A stretch of 64,000 nt of DNA from NCBI RefSeq assembly GCF_028289855.1, contig NZ_JAQGKZ010000105.1, positions 29,499 to 93,498 of the forward strand, written 5' to 3'. The notes under the pieces are model-generated. The model did no database searches, was not told the origin of the DNA, and was given only the letters and a program-made list of their open reading frames with translations. This document shows, one piece after another, positions 46,790-55,794 of this stretch. The DNA comes from Sphingomonas bacterium (GTDB lineage Bacteria; Pseudomonadota; Alphaproteobacteria; Sphingomonadales; Sphingomonadaceae). Each line of letters opens with the position of its first letter. Positions within the stretch are counted from its first letter, which is position 1. The position numbers and the translations under genes were made by a program.

Positions 46790-47587
46790 TCACGCAGGGG
46801 CGCTGGCGAAGTAAAGCGCGGTCAGCACGACGTTGGGCGCCAGCCCGCCAAAGTCGCGATCGACGAGGTCGCCGATCGCCGCGAGCAAGCTTCCGCGCCG
46901 GTCATCGGGCAGTGCCCGGACGAACGAATAGCTGGCATAGAGCGCCCGCGCGCCGGCGGCGGTTAGCGTTCGCTCACGGCGAAACACGCGCTGTTCGATC
47001 CGGGCGAAGCCGGCTGCCGCGAATCGCGCGATGTGGAGATCGGCGTCGAGCGAATAATGGCCGCACGTCGATTCCGACGGCGGCAGGTCGATACCGTGCA
47101 GCAGTGGCATGGTGGCGTCAGCGAATGGGTCACCCATTCCGGGATTGCGGTAAGCGTTCCACCAGATCGCGGCGCACCCGCCCGGCCGGAGCAACGCGCG
47201 GATTCGTGCCATCGCCGGCACGGCGTCGAGCCAATGGAACGATGATGCGGCGGCGACCAGATTGAAGGTTCCGCTAATCGACGCGGTGACGAAGTCCTCG
47301 TTCACGACTTCGATCGGGCGCCCGGCAAAGCCGGTCCGGAGATAGTCGGAAAGAATGGGGTCGGGCTCGACCGCGACATAGCGCTCAATTCGAGGCCCGA
47401 AGAGCGGACCCGTCGCCAGCCCCGTCCCGGCGCCGATTTCGACGATCGCGCGGACGTCGCCGCCCGCTCGATCGAGGACTTCAGCATACAACTCGTCGGG
47501 ATATCCCAATCGAGCCGCGTGATATCCGGCCGCATCCAGGCCGAAGATATTCCTGCCTACCCCTCGGTCGATGCGGCCGCCGGGCAT
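46790..47587 (-). CDS. Class I SAM-dependent methyltransferase
   Basis: A 265-residue cytoplasmic protein with the SAM-binding motif VEIGAGTGLATGPL (about 48-60), acidic EPDP after strand 2, and a post-motif FNLVAAASSFHWLD typical of the UbiE/TehB-like methyltransferase group. Substrate unknown. ATG at 47585-47587 overlaps the stop of the upstream periplasmic-protein gene (TGATG), so it is co-expressed with it. A GTG one codon earlier is an alternative. It is the last gene of that small operon. Confidence 0.85.
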   Translation of the reverse strand: MPGGRIDRGVGRNIFGLDAAGYHAARLGYPDELYAEVLDRAGGDVRAIVEIGAGTGLATGPLFGPRIERYVAVEPDPILSDYLRTGFAGRPIEVVNEDFVTASISGTFNLVAAASSFHWLDAVPAMARIRALLRPGGCAAIWWNAYRNPGMGDPFADATMPLLHGIDLPPSESTCGHYSLDADLHIARFAAAGFARIEQRVFRRERTLTAAGARALYASYSFVRALPDDRRGSLLAAIGDLVDRDFGGLAPNVVLTALYFASAPA

Positions 47588-48129
47588 CACTTCGCCGGAG
47601 CGAACAACGCCTCGTAACTGGGGATTTTCTTGGCCAGCGCGTCGCGCAGGTCGAGCGCCCTGGTGTAGAGCGTGCGCTCATACTGATTGCCGGCGACCGG
47701 CACCTTGAATGCATAAACGACCAGGCCGATGTTATTGCCCTTCACGTCACGCATCGGCATCAACACGACGAACTTGGGACTCGTGTCCTTGGTACGGTGC
47801 CAGCGCGGGTCGACGATCGTGATGCCCTTTTTCGACACGTCGATATCATCGGGATCGTCCGGATTGCCGATACGCTCCGGATAGGAGCCGGCGAACATCG
47901 TATAGGTGTCGGTCATCCCCGGCGGGACGCCGTGGATGGTGACGCTAAGCAATTCGGGATGCGCCTTCATCGTCTCGTCGGACAGTTTTTGCGCGTAGAT
48001 TTTCGCCGCCGGCGCCGTCCAGTTCTTGGCCGGTGCGGCGGGTGCCGTCTGCGCGCCGGTCGATACGGCGGTCGTCAGGCTCATCCCGGCAACGGCCGCC
48101 ATCATCAGCAATGTGCGATGCATCATCAT
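47587..48129 (-). CDS. Periplasmic single-domain protein, paralogue of the upstream gene
   Basis: A 180-residue exported protein (signal MMMHRTLLMMAAVAGMSLTT...). The mature part (about 45-178) has HPELLSVTIHGVPPG, the pattern RIGNPDDPDDIDV, FVVLMPMRDVKGNNIGLVVYAF and a C-terminal TRALDLRDALAKKIPSYEAL. The same order occurs in the C-terminal half of the gene upstream (HVALPG, RIGKLADGDDADV, LPMLDAGGRAIG, AVRDALAARIPLLAAL). The fold looks like a PAS/Cache-type sensor domain, but without a membrane anchor or output domain. AGGAGAGG precedes a run of three ATG codons. Confidence 0.65.
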   Translation of the reverse strand: MMMHRTLLMMAAVAGMSLTTAVSTGAQTAPAAPAKNWTAPAAKIYAQKLSDETMKAHPELLSVTIHGVPPGMTDTYTMFAGSYPERIGNPDDPDDIDVSKKGITIVDPRWHRTKDTSPKFVVLMPMRDVKGNNIGLVVYAFKVPVAGNQYERTLYTRALDLRDALAKKIPSYEALFAPAK

Positions 48130-48158
48130 TCCTCTCCTGGGTTGTTCGGTTTTATGGT

Positions 48159-48192
48159 GGCTTAGCGTCCAAAGCTGACGGGAAGCTGTCAC
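48159..48192 (-). promoter_or_regulatory. GACAG-box promoter of the single-domain periplasmic protein
   Basis: On the minus strand GTGACAG-CTTC-CCGTCAG (48192-48175), with a degenerate second half, is followed ten bases later by TAAGCC (48164-48159). It overlaps the stop codon of the upstream gene, so it is an internal promoter in the leftward run. Box to start codon is 46 bases. Confidence 0.65.
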
Positions 48193-48932
48193 TTGGCGAG
48201 CGCGGCGAGCAATGGAATCCGTGCGGCAAGCGCGTCGCGCACCGCGATCGCTCGCGCATAGGCACGCGCTTCGTCGGCGGGCGTCGCCATCGTGAAACTG
48301 GTGCTCAGCGCGCCGATCGCGCGACCGCCGGCGTCGAGCATCGGCAATTCGACCGCAAGCCGGCGGCCGCCGTTGGTGACTTCCTTGCGGATCGTCCCAC
48401 GCGCGATGACGTCGGCATCGTCGCCGTCGGCGAGTTTGCCGATGCGGCCGAAATTGGAGGCGATGATCGTGTTTTCCTTGCCCGGCAACGCAACATGCAT
48501 CGCCAAAGTGACCAGGTCCGGAAAGCGATCGATCATGGCGTCGACCAGCGCTTGGGCGCGCGGTGACCGCGATGCCCCCACTACGAATGGGTCGGGCTCG
48601 ATTAGATTGTCGGCGACATAGATTCGTCGGGCGAGTTCCGCCGCAATCGGTCCTGCCGCAACCTTTCGCTTCGACGTGATCGTGAACGAGCCGATCGGCT
48701 CGCCGACCGCGTTGCTGAGCGGCGCAGTCGCCGACACGCCGCTTTCCTTGCCGCGCGTGACCGTGATCCGCCTAGCGCCCTTGCCCGTCGCGTCGATCCG
48801 GATCGAGGCAATTCCGCGATGCTTCGCCGCGACTGACGCCAACAGCGTGTCGCCATAGGTCTGCGCCGCCGCGGGCAATGTCAATGCGCCAGCAGCCAAG
48901 GCCACAACCAAGGCAATGCAATACCTGAACAA
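48189..48932 (-). CDS. Periplasmic double-domain protein (tandem Cache-like repeats)
   Basis: An exported protein of about 247 residues with a signal peptide (FRYCIALVVALAAGALTLPAAAQ) and two tandem copies of the domain found singly in the next gene: residues about 25-115 (GESGVSATAPLSNAVGEPIG-like core) and 125-245. No transmembrane anchor or output domain is seen. I choose TTG at 48932, preceded by GGGAGAGG at four bases. An in-frame ATG at 48968 would lie about five bases from the transcription start predicted by the GACAG-box promoter. Confidence 0.62.
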   Translation of the reverse strand: MFRYCIALVVALAAGALTLPAAAQTYGDTLLASVAAKHRGIASIRIDATGKGARRITVTRGKESGVSATAPLSNAVGEPIGSFTITSKRKVAAGPIAAELARRIYVADNLIEPDPFVVGASRSPRAQALVDAMIDRFPDLVTLAMHVALPGKENTIIASNFGRIGKLADGDDADVIARGTIRKEVTNGGRRLAVELPMLDAGGRAIGALSTSFTMATPADEARAYARAIAVRDALAARIPLLAALAK

Positions 48933-48979
48933 GGCGCCTCTCCCGATGCCGCATGGTCGAAGCGCCATGCTCTCGCGTC

Positions 48980-49014
48980 GAGCTAGGCGCGTTGTGCTGT
49001 CATACAGCTGTCGC
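48980..49014 (-). promoter_or_regulatory. GACAG-box promoter of the double-domain periplasmic protein
   Basis: On the minus strand GCGACAG-CTGT-ATGACAG (49014-48997) is a near-perfect repeat. The -10-like TAGCTC (48985-48980) begins eleven bases later, one more than in the other five promoters. The box overlaps the last codons of the RND pump gene. The TTG start at 48932 is 65 bases from the box. Confidence 0.72.
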
Positions 49015-52000
49015 TGGGATCGCCTCCAGATTATCCGCGCCCTTACTCCGGCGCGTCAGCAACAGTACTAGGGTCGGCAGAATGGTCAGTACCAGCGGCG
49101 CACCGATCGCGAGGCCGAAGATGATCGCGGTCGCCAACGGCCGCTGCAGTCCCGATCCTCGCCCCAGACCCAAGGCCAGCGGTGCCAAGGTCAGGATCGC
49201 GATCAGCGCCGACATCAGGATTGGCCTTAGCCGCGCTTTCCCCGCTTCGAGTAGGCTCGGCCCGTCGATCGGACGCCCCGGTTCGAGTTCTGCCAGGTAG
49301 AAGATTGCAAGCTCGGTCAACATCCCGACCACCATCGTCAGCCCCATTAGCGCCGAAATATCGAGCTCGGTACCCGTCACCCACAGCCCCATGAACACTG
49401 CCGTCGTTGACAGCATCACCGTGCCGATCACGGCGGCGGTGAACGCCCAGTTTTCGAACAGGATGGTAAGCAACAGCATCGACAGCAGCAACGCGGCGAT
49501 GAACACCGTTGTCAGGTCGCGAAACGATTGTTTCTGCTGCTGATAGAGCCCGCCATAATCGACTCGGACCGAGGCCGGAAGATTGAGCGCCTTCACAGCC
49601 GCTTGGACCTCGGTCATCGCGCTGCCCAAATCCTTGCCCTCCAGTCGCGCCGTCACCGGAATGAACGGCGCCAGGTCCTCGCGTGTGATCTGCGGCTGCC
49701 CGGCTGTAATGCTGATCGAGGCGATCTGACGGAGCGCGACAGTGCGCCCGTCAGTCGCGCGAACCATCATCGCGCCCAGCGAGTCGGCGCGCCGGCGCAA
49801 GTCCTGCGGCACCGTGACGCGAACGTCCACGACCTGCTCGCCGGCCAAAATCTGTGTCGCGATGGTGCCGCCGGTCTGTGTCTCGATCTGTTTCGACACC
49901 ACATCGGGGTCGACCCCGGCTAAGGCTGCCGCAGCGCGATCGACTTTTATGATGATCGCATCACCGGCGACGCGCAAGCCGCTGGCGACTTCGACTACGC
50001 CCTCGATCTTCTCGAGCGCGCTGACCACCTTCTCGGTTGAGTCCGAGAGCTCATCAGCATTATCGCCGAACAGTTTGACCTCAATCGGCTGCGGCACCGC
50101 GGTCAAATCGCCAATCAAATCCTCCATCAGCTGCGCCGTCTCGATTTCGAGCCCGGGCACCTGTACCTCTACCTTCTGGCGGACCTCGGCCATCACTTCC
50201 TCGATATCGCGGCGGTTACCGTCGTTGTTGAGGCGGATGAAGAAATCGCCTTCGTCGGCCTCGGTAAGGCCGCCGCCGAGCTGGACGCCGGTTCGCCGCG
50301 AATAGCTCGTCACTTCTGGTGTCTCGCGGACGATCTTTTCGACACGCCGCAACAGCATGTCGGTGTCGGTGAGCGCGGATCCAGGCTTGGCCTTGTAGTC
50401 GAGGATGAACCCGCCTTCATCCATCACAGGCATGAAGCCCGACTGGAGATTGGTCCAGGCGAACCCACCAAGCACAACGAGAACGAGCGCGACCACGCCG
50501 GCGATCAGGCCGGGCCGCGCGAACACGCGCGCGGTCATCCGGCCATAGCGGTCGACGATCGGGCCGGTGAACTTCTCCGCCTTGTCCGCCGCCTCGGCGT
50601 CTTTGAGCGTCAGCCAGCCGTCGGCGATGATCGGCAGCACGAACCGCGCATAGAGCAACGACACTGCCAGTGCCGAGACCATCGTCACCGCCAGCGCCTT
50701 GAAGAATCCGCCGGTGACCCCAGTGATGAATGCCAAGGGCACGAACACAACAATCGTCGCTGCCGTCGATCCGAACAAAGGCTTCGCCATTTCGCGCGCC
50801 GCCGCCAGCATCGACGGCCGCTCGCTTTGGTGCTCGTGATCCGCTTCCTGCAATCGTCGCATCAGGTGTTCGAGCATCACCACCGCGTCATCGACCACCA
50901 AGCCCACCGCCGCGGCCATGCCACCGAGCGTCATCATATTGAAGCTCATCTTGAACGACAGCAGCGCAAGACAGGCAGCGGCTAGCACCGCCGGTAAAAG
51001 TGCGGCGGTAATTACCATCAACCGCCACGAACGCAGGAACAGGAACAGCACGACGCCAGCGAGCAATGCGCCGAGCAGGATTGCGTCGCGCACCGAATTA
51101 GCCGCGCCGGTCACCAGCTCGGATTGGTCGTAGAAGTTGCTGACCTTGACGTCGGACGGCAGCGACAAACTCTTCAAGCGCGCCTCGACATCCTTGACCA
51201 ACGTGACCGCATCGGCGGTCGGTGTCTGGCGGATGTTGACCAGCACTGCATTGGTGCCGTTAGATGTTACCTTGGTCCAGGCCGGCGCCGGGGCGCGGCG
51301 GATCGTCGCGATCTGGCCGAGCGACGTCACTCCAGCGCCGGGTGTATTACCCGCCTTGACTGGTACCGCCGCGATATCGGCTTCGCTCGTCAAGCGATCC
51401 TCGACAAGCGCGAGATAAAGACGATGGCGATCCTCTATCTTGCCCACTGCCGCGACGCTGTTCGCCGCGGTCAACGCCGCAGTAACTTCGGTAATGGTCA
51501 GCCCAACTGCCTGCATCTTGCCGGGATCGACCTCGACGATCACTTCCTGCGGCGAGCCGCCGAGAACGTCGACGCCCGCGACACCCGATACCGTCGACAG
51601 CAGTGGACGAAGCTTCAACTGGGCGAGTTGCTGCAGCGCGACACCGTCGCGCTTAGTCGATGTCAGCGAGATTCCGAGTACCGGGAAAATCGTTGGGTCC
51701 GATCGTCGCACGCTGAACCGCGTGCCGGTGGGAAGATCGGGCAGGATCGTCGCCAGCGCGCCTTGCGTCGCGTTGGTCGCGGCAACCATGTCGTCGCCCC
51801 AGGCGAAGCTCAGCGCCACTTCGGCCGAGCCGCGGCTGGTGGTCGATCGAATCTGCGTCACGCCGGGGATTTCGCGCAGCGCGATTTCCGCCGGGCGCGT
51901 AATGTCGGCTTCCATCTGTTGCGCATCGCGCTCACCGGCGTCGATCGAGACGACGACGCGCGGATAGTCGATGTGCGGGAACAGGGTCACCGGCAGCTGT

Positions 52001-52083
52001 GTCGCCGCGGCGAGCCCGGCCAGCGAGATGAGGAAAACGCTCAGCCAGATCGAGCGCCGGTGACGTTGGAGAAGCTCCCTCAC
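49000..52083 (-). CDS. RND-family efflux permease
   Basis: A 1027-residue inner-membrane proton-driven pump with 12 helices, two large periplasmic loops and the proton-relay pair in GLVVDDAVVMLEH (TM4). GTRFSVRRSDPTIFPVLGISL and SQVEIxVDPGKMQAVGLT-type porter segments are present. Features are intermediate between multidrug (HAE) and metal (HME) pumps, so substrate is open. It is encoded with its fusion protein and TolC partner (ATGA overlap at 52080-52083) and a two-component system upstream in one operon. Confidence 0.88.
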   Translation of the reverse strand: MRELLQRHRRSIWLSVFLISLAGLAAATQLPVTLFPHIDYPRVVVSIDAGERDAQQMEADITRPAEIALREIPGVTQIRSTTSRGSAEVALSFAWGDDMVAATNATQGALATILPDLPTGTRFSVRRSDPTIFPVLGISLTSTKRDGVALQQLAQLKLRPLLSTVSGVAGVDVLGGSPQEVIVEVDPGKMQAVGLTITEVTAALTAANSVAAVGKIEDRHRLYLALVEDRLTSEADIAAVPVKAGNTPGAGVTSLGQIATIRRAPAPAWTKVTSNGTNAVLVNIRQTPTADAVTLVKDVEARLKSLSLPSDVKVSNFYDQSELVTGAANSVRDAILLGALLAGVVLFLFLRSWRLMVITAALLPAVLAAACLALLSFKMSFNMMTLGGMAAAVGLVVDDAVVMLEHLMRRLQEADHEHQSERPSMLAAAREMAKPLFGSTAATIVVFVPLAFITGVTGGFFKALAVTMVSALAVSLLYARFVLPIIADGWLTLKDAEAADKAEKFTGPIVDRYGRMTARVFARPGLIAGVVALVLVVLGGFAWTNLQSGFMPVMDEGGFILDYKAKPGSALTDTDMLLRRVEKIVRETPEVTSYSRRTGVQLGGGLTEADEGDFFIRLNNDGNRRDIEEVMAEVRQKVEVQVPGLEIETAQLMEDLIGDLTAVPQPIEVKLFGDNADELSDSTEKVVSALEKIEGVVEVASGLRVAGDAIIIKVDRAAAALAGVDPDVVSKQIETQTGGTIATQILAGEQVVDVRVTVPQDLRRRADSLGAMMVRATDGRTVALRQIASISITAGQPQITREDLAPFIPVTARLEGKDLGSAMTEVQAAVKALNLPASVRVDYGGLYQQQKQSFRDLTTVFIAALLLSMLLLTILFENWAFTAAVIGTVMLSTTAVFMGLWVTGTELDISALMGLTMVVGMLTELAIFYLAELEPGRPIDGPSLLEAGKARLRPILMSALIAILTLAPLALGLGRGSGLQRPLATAIIFGLAIGAPLVLTILPTLVLLLTRRSKGADNLEAIPATAV

Positions 52084-53111
52084 TTGCGGCCTCCGACGCT
52101 TGGTTCGGTGACCTTCATGTCTTCCTCGAGCGCGGTGCCGCCCTCGACCACGACGCGCTCGCCGGGCTGAAGCCCTTTGAGGATCTGGATGCGATCGCCC
52201 ATCGAATTGCCGGGCGATACTTCGCGCTCTTTGGCTACGCCCCCCTTGACCACGAACACGTAGCTCTTGCCGCCATTGTCGAGCAGCGCCGCATAGGGGA
52301 TCGTGATTCCGGTCGCGGTCGCCCCGACCTCCAGCGACGCGCGCAATGGCTCGCCCGCGCCCAGCCGCATGCCTGCCGGCACCGCGACATAGACCGATGC
52401 AAGCCGCGTGGTCGGATCGACCTGCGGATCGACGCCGACGACTGTCGCATCGGTTTCGGCGCCGCCGTTGATCGTGCTCATCTTGATCGGCAGACCCGGA
52501 TGGAGCCTGGGCGCGAGCGCCGGATCGACCCCGAACTTGGCGCGAAGATCACCGAGCGTCCCGATCGTCGCCAGCGAAGTGCCGGCAGCGACCTGATCAC
52601 CCGGCTTGATCGTCAGGTTTTGAACAGTGCCCGCGACCGGTGCGCGCAACGCAAGGCTGCCGCCCATTCCGGTACCCATTCGCGCAGCACTTGCCGAGGC
52701 CACCGCGGCGCGCGCGGTTTCGACGTCGGCGTCGCTGACCAGTCCGTCCTTACGGAGCCGCAATGCGCGCTGGTACGCGGCCTGTGCCTGGGTGGCATCG
52801 GCCGCCGCCTTGGCGATCGCCGCCTGCGTTGCCGGGCTGGCGCGGAGCGTCACGATCACTTGACCGCCCCCAACCGCCGTGCCGTTCGGCGCGGAAACCG
52901 AGACGACAATTGCCTCGGCCGGTGCCACGATCGCGCGGGTGCTGCCGGGAATTGCCTCAGTCGCGCCGTAGACCGATACCGCATCGGTCGACGAGCCGAG
53001 CTCGGCTGGCGCGGTGCGAACCTGCGCAGTCGGTTCGGGCGCCTTTTCTTCTTCGGGACTCCCCGCACAGGCGGCGAGTAGGAAGAGAGGCAGGAACGGC
53101 AGGGTCTTCAT
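52080..53111 (-). CDS. RND efflux periplasmic adaptor (membrane fusion) lipoprotein
   Basis: A 343-residue protein with lipoprotein signal MKTLPFLPLFLLAACAGS (lipobox LAAC). A biotinyl-lipoyl half motif (VAPAEAIVVSVSAPNGTAVGGGQVI), an alpha-hairpin (QAAIAKAAADATQAQAAYQRAL) and the second lipoyl half (LRAPVAGTVQNLTIKPGDQV) follow, then a beta-barrel and membrane-proximal domain (GLQPGERVVVEGGTALEED). ATG at 53111 overlaps the TolC-gene stop (ATGA). AAGGA lies nine bases upstream. It links the RND pump to the outer-membrane channel. Confidence 0.88.
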   Translation of the reverse strand: MKTLPFLPLFLLAACAGSPEEEKAPEPTAQVRTAPAELGSSTDAVSVYGATEAIPGSTRAIVAPAEAIVVSVSAPNGTAVGGGQVIVTLRASPATQAAIAKAAADATQAQAAYQRALRLRKDGLVSDADVETARAAVASASAARMGTGMGGSLALRAPVAGTVQNLTIKPGDQVAAGTSLATIGTLGDLRAKFGVDPALAPRLHPGLPIKMSTINGGAETDATVVGVDPQVDPTTRLASVYVAVPAGMRLGAGEPLRASLEVGATATGITIPYAALLDNGGKSYVFVVKGGVAKEREVSPGNSMGDRIQILKGLQPGERVVVEGGTALEEDMKVTEPSVGGRK

Positions 53112-54454
53112 CGGGTCCATCCTTCGCTGGGGCCGCCCGACAGAAGTTCGAGCGCGATGGTTTGTTCGGCGATCTGCTGATCGATCTGGAGAAGCGCGAG
53201 CCGCCGGTCGCGGATCGCCTGCAATGCGGTCTCGGCGGTGGCGGGCGAGATGTCGCCGCGCTTGGCGGCGCGCTGGGTCGCGTCGGCATATTTCTGCAAC
53301 GCCGGAAGTTGGCCGGTGAGTTCCGCACGCTGGCGGCGCAGCGCCATGACCCCCTTCACTGCGGTGTCGATTTCGGCGCGAGTTTGGAACAATCGCGCCT
53401 CGTACTCCGCCTTGAGCTGCTCGCGGGTTGCCTTGGCGATTGCGATATTGCCGCGATTGCGATTCCACAGCGGAAGCGTGAAGCCGACTGCCGGCCCAAG
53501 CGTGTAATTGTTGGCGGTGTCGCGCGCGCCGGCGATGGTCAGCGACAAATTAGGGAATTGTTCGAGCACCGCTTTGTGCAGATCGGCTTCGGCGACCCCG
53601 TAGCCGGCGCGCAGCGCCTGAAGGTCGAGGCGGCGTTCGAGCGCTTGCGCGACAAGCTTCGCACTGTCGGGTGGCACCGCCGGATCGGCAGACGGCGCAA
53701 GCCTGAGTTCGACCTCGGGCGGCAGCCCAAGCGTCTTGTTGAGCTCGCCGCGCGCGGCGACCAGGTCGCGCTCGGCGGTCCGCGCCTTATCGGTGGCATC
53801 GATCAACGACTGACGACGCGTATCGAGATCGGCGGCGGCGATGTCGCCGCGCCCGGCGGCGCGCTGCGCGGCGGCGAACAGCCGCTCGGCCGACGCGGCG
53901 CCTTCGCGCGCGATCGAGAACTGCTCGGTCAGTGCGAGAATCCGCACCCCGAGCAGCCGCGCCTGCCCGGCGGTTTGCCATTCCGCCCAGGCCATATCGA
54001 GCCGCACTTGCCGCTTGGCCGCCTCGCCCGATTCGCGTGTCACGCGCGCGGTGCGGATCGCGTTGAGGTCGAACCCCAGCTGGGCACCGAACGCGTTGAA
54101 AACGTCGGGCCCGGCCAGGATCTTGTCGAAATTGGCGCCGAACGTGGGGTCGGGCAGCAGCCGGGCGGCGAACGCCTGCGCGTCGGTCACCCCGGCCTTG
54201 GCGCGCTGCGCCTTGAGGTCGGGGTTCTCGATTACCGCAATCACCGCCAAGGCGTTGGGCGTCAGCGGCTGGTTGAGGTCGATCGACTGCGGCGTGAGAT
54301 AAGGCCGGTCGATCTTTTGAGCGTCGGTCGAAAGTATCGAGACGTCGGGCGTCTTGAGCACGTCCGACGGCGCGGACAAGGGCGCGACACTGTAGCTCGC
54401 ACACCCCGCCAACATCGCACCGGCGAGCAGGAGGGCAAGGAAAGGCCGCGTCAT
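53108..54454 (-). CDS. TolC-family outer-membrane efflux protein
   Basis: A 448-residue channel protein with lipoprotein-type signal (LLLAGAMLAGCASYS). It has duplicated coiled-coil repeats of the outer-membrane efflux family (NPDLKAQRAKAGVTDAQAFAA ... YEARLFQTRAEIDTAVKGV). GPAVGFTLPLWNRNRGNIA is a diagnostic beta-barrel segment. It pairs with the adaptor and RND pump downstream and overlaps the kinase gene upstream by four bases. Confidence 0.9.
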   Translation of the reverse strand: MTRPFLALLLAGAMLAGCASYSVAPLSAPSDVLKTPDVSILSTDAQKIDRPYLTPQSIDLNQPLTPNALAVIAVIENPDLKAQRAKAGVTDAQAFAARLLPDPTFGANFDKILAGPDVFNAFGAQLGFDLNAIRTARVTRESGEAAKRQVRLDMAWAEWQTAGQARLLGVRILALTEQFSIAREGAASAERLFAAAQRAAGRGDIAAADLDTRRQSLIDATDKARTAERDLVAARGELNKTLGLPPEVELRLAPSADPAVPPDSAKLVAQALERRLDLQALRAGYGVAEADLHKAVLEQFPNLSLTIAGARDTANNYTLGPAVGFTLPLWNRNRGNIAIAKATREQLKAEYEARLFQTRAEIDTAVKGVMALRRQRAELTGQLPALQKYADATQRAAKRGDISPATAETALQAIRDRRLALLQIDQQIAEQTIALELLSGGPSEGWTR

Positions 54455-55794
54455 TTCGGTCGCACCGGAAACGTTACCATGGCTTTCACTCCGGGATGAT
54501 TGTCGTCGAGGCGGACCGTGCCGCCGTGAACCTTGGTGATCGCCGCGACGAGGCTGAGCCCGAGGCCGTGGCCCGGCGTCGTCCGGCTGCGTTCGAGCCG
54601 CGTGAACCGCGCGAAGACGTTGTCGCGTTGGGCATATGGAATACCCGGCCCACCATCGCTGACCATCAGCGTCGCATTTGCGGCATCAGCCGTTAGCGCC
54701 ACGGAGATGGGAACTCCGGCGGGCGTATGGTGCAACGCATTCTCGATCAGATTGACCATCAGTTGCGCGACCAATTCGCGATTGCCCTCGATCTCAATGT
54801 CGGGCGCGATGGCGCGGTCGAAGCGCCGGCCGCCATCCTCCTCGACCGACGGCTGATAGCTATCGGCGAGATCGGCGATCAGCGCGCTGAGATCGAGTGG
54901 CTTCATTCGCACTGGCGCAGCCTCGACCTCGGCGATCCCGAGGATCGCCGTGAACAGGTCGAGCATATCGTCGGTCTGCTCGATCGCATGCGTCATCGCG
55001 TCGCGTAGCTCGGCTTGGCTCCTGCCCGCTGCGAGCGTCAGGTCGAGCTTCTGCCGCAATCGCGCGATTGGTGTGCGGAGGTCGTGCGCCAGATCGCTCG
55101 ACACCTGGCGCAAATTGTCGAGCAGCACGGCGATCCGGTCGAGCATCAGGTTGAGCGTCGCCGACAGCCGGTCGAATTCGTCGCCGCTGCCGGCGAGCGG
55201 CATGCGCTGCGTCAGGTCGCCACCGATGATCGCGTGCGCTGTCCGGTTGATCGCGTCGAGCCGTCGCCCGAGCGCAGCGCTGAGCAGGAACGCGCCGACG
55301 ATGCCGATCGCCGCGATCAGACCAAACGCGATCGCGAACAGCGGGATCATGCGGTCGTCGAGATTCTCCAATGCTTCGGGGTCCGCGCCGACGATCAGCA
55401 ACCCGCCGTCAGCTGTGCGCGACGCGAAGGCGCGGGTAAAATCGGGCCGGCCATTGTCCTTGACGAAGTCCATGTCGGACCAGCCAGGCGCGGGCGGCGC
55501 CACGATCGCGCGTCCAGCGATCAGCCCGCCATTGGCGTCGAGCAATGCGTAGCGCATGTCGCCCTGCTCGTGCGCCGCGCGATCGACTACGACGCTCGAC
55601 AGGCCGCGGCCAGCGGCCTCGCGCAGCATCGCGCCGCGTTCGGTCACCACGCGTTGGTCGAGGTCGTAGCGCAGTTCGTTGCGGATCGCCCAATACATCG
55701 CGGCCCCGAGCGCGAGGATCAGCACGGTAAAGGCCAGGCTGTAGAACGCCGCAAAGCGAAACGCCGTCGAGGAGGGCGCGCTAAACGTCGGCAT
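54451..55794 (-). CDS. Sensor histidine kinase of the RND-linked two-component system
   Basis: A 447-residue membrane kinase: TM1 (about 15-36), a periplasmic sensor of about 120 residues, TM2 (about 151-173), a HAMP linker, and the H-box SSDLAHDLRTPIARLRQK. N-box NLIENALHHTP, G1 DGGPGIP, F-box FARFTRLERSR and G2 GHGLGLSLV complete it. It overlaps the response-regulator gene by 14 bases. Co-transcription with the efflux genes suggests it senses a pump substrate or envelope stress. Confidence 0.9.
   Translation of the reverse strand: MPTFSAPSSTAFRFAAFYSLAFTVLILALGAAMYWAIRNELRYDLDQRVVTERGAMLREAAGRGLSSVVVDRAAHEQGDMRYALLDANGGLIAGRAIVAPPAPGWSDMDFVKDNGRPDFTRAFASRTADGGLLIVGADPEALENLDDRMIPLFAIAFGLIAAIGIVGAFLLSAALGRRLDAINRTAHAIIGGDLTQRMPLAGSGDEFDRLSATLNLMLDRIAVLLDNLRQVSSDLAHDLRTPIARLRQKLDLTLAAGRSQAELRDAMTHAIEQTDDMLDLFTAILGIAEVEAAPVRMKPLDLSALIADLADSYQPSVEEDGGRRFDRAIAPDIEIEGNRELVAQLMVNLIENALHHTPAGVPISVALTADAANATLMVSDGGPGIPYAQRDNVFARFTRLERSRTTPGHGLGLSLVAAITKVHGGTVRLDDNHPGVKAMVTFPVRPK

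Noticed and set aside
46565..46793. Single 74-residue ORF starting near 46793 instead of the 31-residue leader ORF
   Set aside because: It would run through the GACAG box and the predicted -10, so it would not be on the transcript. The GTG at 46664 has a proper ribosome binding site and matches the LuxR-type gene start.
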